Source: Glomus cerebriforme (lineage: Eukaryota > Glomeromycota > Glomeromycetes > Glomerales > Glomeraceae). From it: a stretch of 17,667 bases of DNA. Both the position numbers and the translations under genes were made by a program. The notes below the pieces were generated by a model. The model saw only the letters and a program-made list of their open reading frames with translations. It searched no databases and had not been told where the DNA came from. This document shows, in pieces, positions 8,734 to 17,008 of this stretch. Numbering within the stretch: the stretch's first letter is position 1; each line of letters opens with the position of its first letter. The DNA is taken from NCBI GenBank assembly GCA_003550305.1, contig QKYT01000591.1, forward strand, positions 46,240 through 63,906, in the 5' to 3' direction.

Positions 8734-9183
8734 TCAATATTAAATTCCTCTAGTAATTCAATTATTTTACTTATATAATTAATAATATTTATTGACTAAC
8801 TTTGTCTTTCTTTAGTTTTTATAACTTTTTGTAATATCTTATTGATATTACACTTTTCTGTATCTATTTTAATTTCACATTTTCCGTTCTTTTTGATCAT
8901 CAATATTACCTATTAAACTATTTTTCTCATCATCTTTACTATTTATTTTAAACTTAATTTTATGTTACTCTTTCTCCTATCTTTATAATTTTCACTATTC
9001 CTGTCTTTCCTTCTATTATATATTTTATTCATGATCGTTATAATAATTTTCTATAAATTCATCTTTCATTTTATTTTTAATGTCTTTTACTCCATCCATT
9101 ATTTCTTCTATTCGTATATATCTTTCGTTTATTTCTGTTAAATCTCTGACATCATCTGTTTTGATTTTTTCATCAAATTCTTC
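8715..9183 (-). pseudogene. LINE B: degraded middle part
   Basis: Just upstream of the knuckle region another frame gives CEIKIDTEKCNINKILQKVI with KTKERQ behind it, a stop, then IIELLEEFNIDINIDN to TAG 8717-8715. It overlaps the next frame at 8733, so a one- or two-base indel separates them. Between about 8900 and 9183 only short Lys/Asn/Glu-rich open pieces remain. Confidence 0.5.
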
Positions 9184-9632
9184 TCACTTATCATTTCTTA
9201 TTTCTTCTTTTTCTTTTCTTCTTCTATTTATTATATTACCTAGATCTTCGTAAACTCCTATTAATTTCCTATCTCTATTATTATGTGTTATTATCATTTC
9301 AATTTTTTCCATCCATTTTGGTTTCCTTCCTTTTGTAGTTCTGTTATTTTCTTTACAAATAATTCTCCATTCCTTTAATTTATTATCACTCATTATTAAC
9401 TGTTCCATATATTTTATATTACTTCTCCTTAAACTACTAATACTTTTACTTTCTACCTCATTTCCATTATCATATCTATTTCAAAATCACCTTTATTATC
9501 TTGATGTTCATTCTTTTTATCATGTAAACATATTCTAATTCCATTGTCATTTAAAACTTTTAACACCCCTATTATATTATCATTTTTCTTTCCTTTAATT
9601 TTCTCTATATTTTCGCAAATACATCCCGTAAC
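9184..9632 (-). pseudogene. LINE B: post-RT segment
   Basis: Two frames. From 9632 to TAG 9455-9453 the frame reads VTGCICENIEK, then GVLKVLNDNGIRICLHDKK. From about 9470 down to 9184 another frame reads SLRRSNIKYMEQLIMSDNK, then TKGRKPKWMEKIEMII. The pattern L+..+I.Y.EQL....W...........KGR.P.W resembles the segment after the RT in Glomeromycete LINEs; this is recognition from memory. The RT itself is absent. The frame is open right up to the TIR of the neighbouring element. Confidence 0.6.
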
Positions 9633-9740
9633 TAAAGATGGTCAACGGTCCTGAAAGACCATGGTCTTACCAGTCCTACACCATAAAAAACAAACTGGTC
9701 CGTCTCAGTGTAGGACCTCGGTCTTTCAGATTTACCCCAG

Positions 9741-9958
9741 TATCGCCACAAAAAATTTCCACCCCCACGTGATTTCGGCCGGCATTATGGCATTAAGAAA
9801 TTAACCATGTGACAAATAAAGTGTGACAAATAGGATTTTCCATACCGAAAAAATCTAAGTCCCTGGAATACATAGTAAAAATGGAAAACAGGGAGGGTGT
9901 GACACCGGTGACAAACTTTTTAAAGGTCACGTGGGTGGAAAATTTTGTGGGGAAGATA
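9741..9958. mobile_element. Foldback MITE-like element nested near the left end
   Basis: Imperfect inverted repeats of about 30 bp face each other at 9741-9774 and 9926-9958. Both start TATC and contain CCACAAAA, then TTTCCACCC, then ACGTGA, with small indels. The 218-bp interior has TTTCGGCCGGCATTATGGC and several GTGTGACA/GTGACA motifs but no coding frame. It has the size and structure of a MITE. Confidence 0.6.
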
Positions 9959-10276
9959 GTTTTTCAGTCTCAAATCACGTGATCAAGACTAATAAGACCG
10001 TCAGCGATCGGTTTTTTTAATTTTTTTTATTTAAAAGGAAGTCTCCATACTACCCCAGGTGGTAATAAAATTTGCCACCCTTGAACTATTTTATTATGAT
10101 GTATTCACTAAAAATGTAATAAATTCTTGATGTTATTTCTAAAAATTATTTATTATATAGTGATAATTTAGTAAGGAAATAATATTTTATTAATAAATTT
10201 TGATACATTTACAATTTAATATACATAAAACTCTATATATCTACTATTTAATGATTGTAATTGCAAAAACTGAAGT
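9959..10276. other. No gene seen
   Basis: AT-rich, with a 10-bp palindrome ATCACGTGAT near 9976-9985 and a T-run at 10013-10030. On the minus strand it would be the region downstream of the intron-like array. No coding frame. Confidence 0.45.
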
Positions 10277-11960
10277 CTAAAATTAAAAAGAAATGTTAAT
10301 ACCAGTTCAATTTTTTTTAAAAAAAGTATAAGTTTTGCAATGATACGTTGCAAAACTTACTATTTTGTCCTTTCCAGTATTCTAAACCTGAATCTACAAA
10401 AAAAAGAAAGAGAGAAACGTGAGTTAAGTTTCTAAAAAAAATCAAGAAAAAAATTAAGTTTCATTTTGCGAAACTTACCCATTCTCCCAAATCCATACAA
10501 AAAAAAAAGAGAAAATATTTCTTTCGAAGAATCCAAAGGAAAACCTAAAAGAATGAACCCCAAAATTAGTTTTTGTAAAACGTTTATTTTAAAAAATAAA
10601 AGATTTGAAGTTATATAAGCTTACCAACTTCATTTGTACAAAACATCTAAACTCGGAACCAATAGCAACTTTTAGTAAACGTTACAAAACATCAATCCTG
10701 GAATCTAAAAAATTAGAAATAAAAACGTTTAGTAAATATCATCATTCACCGATTTGCCGCAGCATAAAGGCATTTTTTCTAAGGATTCTAATACCTACAA
10801 AAAAAAGAAGGGATGTTAATAAACGGTTTACCAATGTTCCTTAACTCCTCTGCTGTCTAATTTTACCTATAATGGCCACACACCTAGTTTCTAACCTCCA
10901 ATGTCAGAATATTAAAGTCCAGGCAGCGTACCTACAAAAAAAAAATTCAAAATAGAACGTTAATAGACACTCCTGTATAAAAAAAGGAACAAAATTTATG
11001 ACAAACCCTTCGACCACTTCTAAGAAATCCAGACGATTACAATGGAAAAATAAAAAGAAGCATTAGTAAACGTTCTTATAATAAAAAAGAAAAAAAAGAA
11101 AAAAAAAATATAAAGAACTAACCTTTCATCCATTTCATTTCTAAGACGTCCAAGGAGGGAGTTACTAAAAAAAAAAATTGGGAAGACCCAAAAATTATAT
11201 TCGGTTAACCCAATTATTAGTTATCCACATAAAGAAATAATCCGCTAAACTTACCCATCCGTCAAAAGCTGAAATACCTAAAAAAAGAATAAAATGGCAT
11301 TAGCAATTGATTACTAATGCTAATCGTTTAATCAAGCAATCCGGTCAAGATTCAGTGCCTCACCATGTGATATCTGATCAAAAGTCAAAGTATCTAAAAA
11401 AATAAAAGAAAAATTGCGTTAGTAATCGGTTACTAATGCCAATTATTTGTACTGAAAAGAGTAAAAGAGTCCGGCCCACCATCCGCAAATATCTAAGCGA
11501 AAGACCTAATTAAAAGAACGTTAGCATTAGTAATCAGTTGCCAACGCAATTGTTTATCCAAATGATCTGGTAGAAAATTTACCATTCAATATAGACGTCA
11601 AGAGCAAGATAAAAGAAAATGGTACTAATACCAATTATCTATCCAAATGATCCGGTAAAGAACTCATCATCCGATGTCGACGCTAAGAGCTGAAATACCT
11701 AAAAAAAAAGAAGAAAATGGCATTAGTAATTGGATACTACAACTGTTTATCCATCCAAATAAATATAATAAATTACCGTTTGATTTCTATGTCAATGATT
11801 TGAAAAAAAAGGAAATTTTTTTTTTAAATAATTTAGTTGAATAATAAAAAATCGCCACATTACTACATTAGGCCATCAACTGAACCTTAAAAAGTTAGCT
11901 TATCAGTCATTAATTAAGCAAACTTTTGCGAATCACTGCGATAGAATCTGTACCTGAAAA
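10277..11960 (-). repeat. Tandem array of about 14 intron-like units (micro-exon array)
   Basis: Minus-strand poly-T tracts ending in AG recur with their last G at 11954, 11886, 11699, 11506, 11394, 11278, 11165, 10932, 10795, 10705, 10545, 10432, 10394 and 10277. Units in the better-conserved part (11050-11810) are about 105-118 bp apart. Donor-like sites lie between: GTAAGT at 11254, 10478 and 10360; GTAAGC 10624; GTTAGT 11122; GTGAGG 11363; GTAAAT 11582; GTAATT 11776; GTGAAT 10749. Branch-like motifs precede the T-tracts: TACTAAC 11424-11418 and several TACTAATG. Framed 'exons' are tiny, e.g. 33 nt (10393-10361), 45 (10794-10750), 36 (10931-10896), 42 (11164-11123), 30 (11393-11364), 66 (10544-10479), 23 (11277-11255). 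The exon-like segments share a GTATTTCAGCT...GGATG theme. Some sites are decayed (TTGTATG at 10496; no AG near 11604). No protein family is recognised. It may be a tandemly amplified exon-intron unit of a repeat-protein gene, now partly dead, or just a minisatellite derived from one intron. Confidence 0.55.
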
Positions 11961-12174
11961 TAAAACAGAAGAAATATTAATACATTTCTAATAAGTTTTA
12001 AAAAACTTTCATTTATAAAAAAACTATATATAATATAAAGACCATTACGAAGACCTATATCGGTCCCAGGATCAGTTCTTACTGCGTCGCAGGAAAAAAA
12101 GACCACGGTCTGGTCCTACAAAGTCCTAAGACTGGCAGTCCCAGGACTAAGACAGACCTGTAGGACCATCTTTA

Positions 12175-12990
12175 TTACTGATGTGTGGTTTTAAACTACC
12201 AATTTTATGATTATTATTTTGATATGTTTTCATTCCTAAAAAATCTTAAATTTTTTATTCTTGGAGAAAACTCGCAGCTGATCCAAATGTCATCGATAAA
12301 AATTTAAAAATTTCTTAAATGTGGTGCACTGATCGGTGATATTAAACAGGTATAGTAGATTAATGTTATTTTCACCAGAATATAATACATATCCATCCAT
12401 ATGCTAATAAACAAACAAATAGTGCACTATATTTATATAAAACAGAAAATTCAATATCTGTTTAATTTAATGATACGATTTATGTTCACGAATTATAAAA
12501 TTTAAGAATCATAAGGACGGTATATTATTGGCTCATTCGTCATAATTCAAAAATCAAAACGAATATTACTTCAATAATACCCGCTGCAGAATTATACCTT
12601 TGAATTTTGACGTACGATAAATTGGTTTGTTTATGAATTATTTTCTTTATAATATATATATATAAAGTCAAAGAAAGAAGACATATTTAATATTTCAAGT
12701 GATGTTTTTAATTTACGGGTGTCATTTTTGAATTTTTCGTATCATTCTTCAATTTCTTTTTTTATATGTATATTTTTTAGAGAAAAAGAATAATTTCCTC
12801 TCCAAAAAAATTTACATGAAAAAAATATTTTCACTCATCGAGAATTGTGTAGCATTAAGTAAAGATAACTTTTTAACAAGAAATGAATAAGAAGTAAACA
12901 TAAAGAATTTTATTATGTTATGCAGCATAAATATTGTCTTAATAAAATGGTGACATATCTCCCATCAATAAAATAAGACTTCTAAATTTA
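12175..12990. other. No gene seen
   Basis: AT-rich, stops in every frame, a short TA microsatellite at 12651-12662. I looked for a continuation of LINE B beyond the inverted-repeat element on the minus strand and found none. Confidence 0.5.
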
Positions 12991-13070
12991 TTTTAAGCAT
13001 TAAAGCTTTTAGTAGAGCGCATAATCCTTTAGGGCTACAGTAGCTCTATCCAAAGGTTTGAGAAGAAAAT
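12991..13070 (+). other. tRNA-promoter-like / LINE-tail-like patch
   Basis: AAAGCTTTTAGTAGAGCGCA (about 13002-13021) resembles the tRNA D-arm/box A (AGCTCAGTTGGTAGAGCGC), and GGTTTGAG at 13055-13062 resembles box B. TAGAGC 13013-13018 can pair with GCTCTA 13043-13048. The ATAATCCTTTAGGG core is also like the LINE tail at 3241-3252. It is not a functional tRNA, because no cloverleaf closes. It may be a SINE head or a LINE tail remnant. Confidence 0.25.
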
Positions 13071-13311
13071 ATCTTTAACGTCAGGTAATTGGCTATATTA
13101 TTTGACTTTGAAATTAAAAAACATCAATTATAGAATCGAATAATGTTCAATCAAATATCGATTGCCATGAAAAAAAAATGCCCTCAAAAAACTTGACAAT
13201 TATAAAACAAGGTTCTAATAAGCTTTTTTTCTGAATAAAAAATTATTTTATTAATAAATATCTTAATTTCCTAATTTTATAACAAAACTCGATATAATGA
13301 TCAAATATATA
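13071..13311. other. 3' flank of the BTB-TLDc gene
   Basis: AT-rich with no gene. On the minus strand this is the region just downstream of the stop at 13314-13312 and probably holds the transcript end; no single polyadenylation signal can be chosen among the many A/T runs. Confidence 0.4.
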
Positions 13312-14808
13312 TTATTTTCTAAAAACTTGAAATACTTCATAATCATCAAATTCATAATTATAATTGTCAGGTAAATCAAGTTTAGGATAAGAACTTACAA
13401 TTAACTTTCTCGTCAAAGTTGCATTATTAACATTATAATTAATATAAATATCATTGCCACCAAAAAATGGACCATTATGTGAATCACATACTATAGAATA
13501 TTGATTACCATTACTGTAACCTATTTTTGAACTCTGAAGGTCATTTTTATTTGTTATTGAAAATATAAAACTATCTTTTGTAGCCCTATCAGTATTACTT
13601 GAATTCCATTCGAGTGGATTATATCCTCCAATTATTTGGTTTGAATTTTTAATTTTTACAACAACTATATTGGCTCCCTTATTATCACATTTTTTATGAA
13701 ATGCTGCGGCTGTATTACCATCCCTACTAGCACGATAAAGTAATTTGAATCTATAAGGAATATATCCAATTTTATCATATTGTAGAGTTTCTTTCTTATC
13801 GATCCATTTACCAAAGATGTTTAAATGTTGACCCTTAATTATATGTGAATGTACATATTTAAGCGATCTTAGAGGTTGTATATTAATATTTAATTTATTA
13901 TTTGGTGCCATATGATACGAAAGTATATTATTAACCAAATCATTCGGTAGTAATTCTTTAAAAGGATATATTTTTAAAAGAAAATTCTCTGAAGAAATAT
14001 GATAAAATCTAATTAATGGAATAAATCTGTTTAATCGTCTTTCCATCACTGTAAAATCATTTTTATTCCATTTGTTAATATCTTGTTGTATAATAGGTTG
14101 TTGACCACANGCCCACTTTAATACATTTTCCCAAATTGTAATTTCGTCAACATAAAAATCATCTCGCTTTAAAATTATTTCTAAAATAGCAGGATTTAAG
14201 GTAAGAAATTTAGTGGATTCAAATAAATGATTAGTTGTACAACAAATTTTTTGAATGGAGAAATCCCATAATTTGCTAAGAGATTTTTTTTGATAAGTTA
14301 ATTCAACAATTTCAAGAATATTTTTAATAATAAAATCAACATGATTGTTAATCAAAGTTTCTTGAATATGCATAACTAAAGGTTGAAGTTCAAATTCGTC
14401 TGATGTCAATAAAAGATTTAATAACTCATGAGGTTGTAATTTTGTCGTATCAAAACTTCCACAATACATATAACTTTAAATTTAAAATAATTTTAATAAA
14501 ATAATTTTCAATTTAAAATAATATAATTTTATAAAAAATCATTTATTTTATTACCTTAAGAGAATTTCCAAGACGTTAGGTGAATGATTCAAATTTAAAA
14601 TAAAATGACCATCCTTTTTTTCAATACCATCTTTTGTATTAAAAATCTTTTTAAAAAATTCGGATTGTGTTTTTAATATAAATGAATGAACATGAAATTC
14701 TTTTATATTTGATTTTTCACCGACGTAAATTTTCACATCATAATCTTCTTTAGTTTCATAAAGTTTTTTATAGTTACTAATTATTTCTTCGTAAAATTTT
14801 GTAGACAT
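13312..14808 (-). CDS. BTB-BACK-TLDc protein, two exons
   Basis: Exon 1 is 14808-14555, the intron 14554-14474, and exon 2 14473-13312, giving 471 residues. The start is MSTKFYEEIISNYKKLYET; an in-frame upstream ATG (14847) would add 13 Lys/Phe-rich residues and is less likely. Domains: BTB about residues 18-120 (DYDVKIYVG, FHVHSFILKTQSEFFKKIF, then YMYCGSFD and LLTSDEFEL), BACK about 120-235 (ILEIVELTYQKKSL, TIWENVLKW), TLDc about 312-468 (FKLLYRASRDGNTAAAFH, GGYNPLEWNSS, DSFIFSI, FFGGNDIYI). BTB-BACK proteins usually serve as substrate adaptors of cullin-3 ubiquitin ligases; TLDc domains are linked to oxidative-stress response and V-ATPase binding. For this gene the role is inferred only from domains. 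Such genes form large families in Rhizophagus. The only flaw is an N in one codon at 14110. A decayed inverted copy lies at 1938-2857. Confidence 0.88.
14474..14554 (-). other. Spliceosomal intron of the BTB-TLDc gene (81 nt)
   Basis: The donor is AAG|GTAATA (intron from 14554) and the acceptor is TTTAAAG|TTATATG (exon 2 from 14473). Splicing joins codon CTC-TTA-AG with T to give EILL-S-YMYCGSF, restoring the BTB helix that is cut by TAA in the unspliced frame. The intron is almost pure A/T and has no obvious branch motif. Confidence 0.85.
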
Positions 14809-14848
14809 GATACGAAACAATAAAAAGATTTTTTTTTTCTTTATCATT

Positions 14849-15086
14849 TGTTTAAATCTGGGGCGTATTCAAGACAAATGAATTGACAAAAAAGGAATTT
14901 CATTTTATTTTACGAATTACGCTATACCTAAATTGTATACATAATGATCCGTAACTCAGATNTACACTCTTAAATTTTATATATTCAAAACGCATTATTA
15001 AAATAAGGAAGCTCATTAGTAAAAATATAACCTTTTATTATTTTTAAAGCAATTTAATAATTATAAATGAAATGATGGACTTATGA
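14849..15086. other. Upstream flank of the BTB-TLDc gene; no gene seen
   Basis: AT-rich with no coding frame; it should contain the minus-strand promoter. It is also the boundary with LINE C, whose 5' end cannot be placed more exactly than about 15000-15100. Confidence 0.4.
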
Positions 15087-15164
15087 AAAACACACAAATT
15101 CTCTCAGGATACANAGGAAAATTTACATACAATTTTAAAGATCAGAAAAAACAAAGAAGATATA

Positions 15165-15464
15165 ATGGGTATAACTATATCAGTCGAAGAAGTAGCTATA
15201 TTTGAAGGCTTTGGAGCAAAAGAAGTAAAAGAAAAAGACGCAACATTGTTACAAGCAGGTATAACTCCGGATGAACAAGACGTAAAGATAAGAGAATTTT
15301 TAGACATAAACNGAGCAACGGCAGCATTGATAAGAATGATAACAACACTGGTACANGCAAAAACGAAGGGACAAACGGAAGAACTATGCAAAGCTGAATA
15401 TTTATCAAATCTTATANNGGACAAAAATGAAATAAAACACCTCCAAACTCAGGTAAGTGCCTGA
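15165..15464 (+). pseudogene. LINE C ORF1: N-terminal segment
   Basis: The frame is open from about 15087, with its first ATG at 15165 (MGITISVEEVAIFEGFGAKE). It continues through EEQDVKIREFLDIN-like acidic/basic text to a helical stretch and stops at TGA 15462-15464. I recognise no named domain; the position in front of a coiled coil fits an ORF1/Gag-like N-terminus. Three codons have N. The stop falls inside a short duplication (see findings), so the natural frame probably continued into the next segment. Confidence 0.55.
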
Positions 15465-15475
15465 CTCAGCAGTAT

Positions 15476-15904
15476 ATGAGCGAAAAGATGGCATTAGAGG
15501 AACAGACCACTAGAATGAACGAGAAAATCCAGCAATTAGTGACAGAACGCAATACAATAAAAAACGCTCTGGGAATAGAAAAAGCGGAAATGCTATTAAG
15601 GGAAAGCGGATATTATGAATCGAAAGAACATTATGAAAAGGCGGGCGAGAGTGACTGCGCCTCAATGACAAAGAATGATGAAAGTGATGATGAAAGTATG
15701 GCAGATTCGTTGAATGATAGGTTCAGGAATCTAACGATCCTACCAAGTCTGAAATCGTTAGGCAAAAGAAAAGAAGTGGAGGAACCAATGGAAATAATTA
15801 GATCTAAAATAGGAAATTTTCTTAAAGACAATGCATGTGACAAAGAAATTGAACAAACACAAGGAAAAATAAAGTTATTACAAATACGTTCTAGGGGTAA
15901 ATAG
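15476..15904 (+). pseudogene. LINE C ORF1: coiled-coil and acidic segment
   Basis: This continues the N-terminal segment in another frame. MSEKMALEEQTTRMNEKIQQ is followed by LVTERNTIKNALG with regular hydrophobic heptads, a likely coiled coil (about 40 residues) of the type that trimerises ORF1 proteins. An acidic stretch follows (KNDESDDESMADS) and then LGKRKEVEEP, a small basic patch. The frame stops at 15904, but a shift at about 15885 gives VLGVNSAASGVKEELTQMIK followed by EDMISINIRKVC, so the protein once continued. Confidence 0.6.
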
Positions 15905-16069
15905 TGCAGCAAGTGGAGTAAAGGAGGAGTTAACACAAATGATAAAAGAAGATATGATCAGCATAAATATAAGAAAAGTTTGTTAATCACAATAATTACA
16001 TGATGATAACAGTAGCAAAATTGCAAGATGCGAATAAAATTATGATGACCAATTATGGAAGAAAGTAAA

Positions 16070-16422
16070 ATTGTACGATAAAAAATATACCCAAACACGT
16101 GACCAAAGAAATGTTAAGAAAAGCTATAAGTAAAAATATAGGTAATCTAGGAGAATTAAATTATAAAATCAAAGAAGAGTTGATTGATGTAGAAACGGAA
16201 GTGGAAGTACAAATACTGGATAAAAAATTTAAGGATATGTGGTCAATACCATGTAATGGCTATAGGATAGAAATACAACAGATACAAGTGATTATTGAAT
16301 GTGAGATAACTAGCAGGAGGAAATGCATGGCCAAGATTTTGAAAATACCACTGAACACAACAGACCAACACTTTGGAGAAGTAATTAATGTCAAGACACG
16401 CAAAGCATTGGAAAGTATATAA
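16070..16422 (+). pseudogene. LINE C ORF1: RRM-like region
   Basis: The frame opens before the ATG at 16099: TIKNIPKHVTKEMLRKAI reads like an RRM first strand and helix. It is followed by EEVEVQILDKKFKDM-like text and, after a frameshift at about 16418, by AIVLFATYKDRSLVTKKKIA, which looks like the RNP1-bearing strand. RRM plus CCHC is a common ORF1p arrangement for binding the element's own RNA. The assignment is by pattern; no structure check was possible. Confidence 0.5.
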
Positions 16423-17008
16423 TATAGAAGATACAAAAATGGAAGCGATAGTTTTATTTGCGACGTATAAAGATAGAAGTTTAGTAACAAAAAAGAAAAT
16501 AGCAGTGAAAGATAGAGAATGCGAATGAGTATGGCAAAACAAAAGTCAGAAAAGTAAAATTTGTAGAAGAGCGAATCACATGATACAAAACTGTTTCTAT
16601 AGACAAAGAGATAAAAATAATTTTTGCATGATATATAAAAAGAATAGTCACCACAATAATGAATGTTACTTTAGAAAACAGGACAGAAGAAGATTAGATA
16701 ACAGTAATAACAGAGTTAGATTTCAGGAGAGATCACAGTACTAAGGAAATTTTTGTGAAATTAGATCAGGATATAATAACAATGAAAGGCAGCAGTTTTT
16801 TCAGACTGGAGCAAATAGAATTCCCATTAATAGATCAAGAAATAACAGTAGAATCAGATATAATAATGACTACAGGATAAGGGGAATGCAAATACCAATT
16901 ATAGAAGATATAGCAATAGCAACAATGGATACGATGGATAAGAAGGAAGAAGGGTCATTAGTGGCACTAGGCGCTACTAAATATCTCAATGACACAAATA
17001 AAAAATGA
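16418..17008 (+). pseudogene. LINE C ORF1: two CCHC-type knuckles and Arg/Asn-rich tail
   Basis: One frame with stops at TGA 16526-16528 and TAA 16742-16744 runs to TGA 17006-17008. Two retroviral-type zinc knuckles (pattern C-x2-C-x4-H-x4-C) lie at 16553-16594 (SKICRRANHMIQNC) and 16625-16666 (CMIYKKNSHHNNEC). Each lacks one Cys: Ser in place of the first in knuckle 1, Tyr in place of the second in knuckle 2. After them comes a tail rich in Asn, Arg and Gln. These knuckles normally bind nucleic acid and chaperone RNA. The final TGA overlaps the ORF2 start. Confidence 0.65.

Larger units (their letters stand above)
7690..9632 (-). mobile_element. LINE B: 3' part of a second LINE family, 5'-truncated
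   Basis: On the minus strand the order is post-RT segment, linker helices, CCHC knuckle, tail, then AAATAAAATAAAAAAAG at the low-coordinate end. There is no RNase H and no RT. The coding signal begins at the very edge of the inverted-repeat element at 9633. The protein is N/K/I-rich, the same style as LINE C, so both may belong to one family, but no overlapping part exists to prove it. Confidence 0.72.
9633..12174. mobile_element. TIR-bounded element (hAT-like ends), no transposase
   Basis: TAAAGATGGTC at 9633-9643 is repeated inverted as GACCATCTTTA at 12164-12174, giving a 2542-bp unit. Both ends carry clusters of GGTC, AGTCCTACA/TGTAGGACC and GGTCCT motifs on both strands within about 110 bp, like hAT subterminal transposase-binding sites. 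No 8-bp target duplication is seen (CCCGTAAC on the left, TTACTGAT on the right), so either the ends are a few bases off or the flanks have changed. It contains a smaller foldback element and the intron-like array, but no transposase. It could be a non-autonomous transposon that captured a gene fragment. Confidence 0.6.

Noticed and set aside
10605..10844. 79-residue plus-strand open frame
   Set aside because: It reads across the intron-like array on the opposite strand, has no recognisable domain, and its composition follows the A-rich repeat.
10277..11960. CRISPR array
   Set aside because: The repeats are degenerate, 105-118 bp apart and not of repeat-spacer form; there are no cas genes and the context is eukaryotic.
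12175..12400. Continuation of LINE B RT beyond the inverted-repeat element
   Set aside because: Minus-strand translation gives only short pieces (about 20 codons) with no RT motif.
13001..13070. Functional tRNA gene
   Set aside because: Box A- and B-like strings are present, but no acceptor stem or full cloverleaf can be drawn.
13283..13305. Second pogo-like terminus (ACTCGATATAATGATCA) behind the intact gene
   Set aside because: Only a partial match to the 2859 terminus, inverted relative to the gene compared with the other copy, and in AT-rich DNA where such matches arise easily.
14809..14847. Upstream ATG as start of the BTB-TLDc gene
   Set aside because: It adds 13 Lys/Phe-rich residues read from an A-run; the second ATG gives a start close to what this family usually shows. 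It cannot be fully excluded.
15104..15936. Minus-strand open frames over LINE C ORF1
   Set aside because: Ser/Leu/Phe-rich shadows of the plus-strand coding frames, with no domain and no start context.
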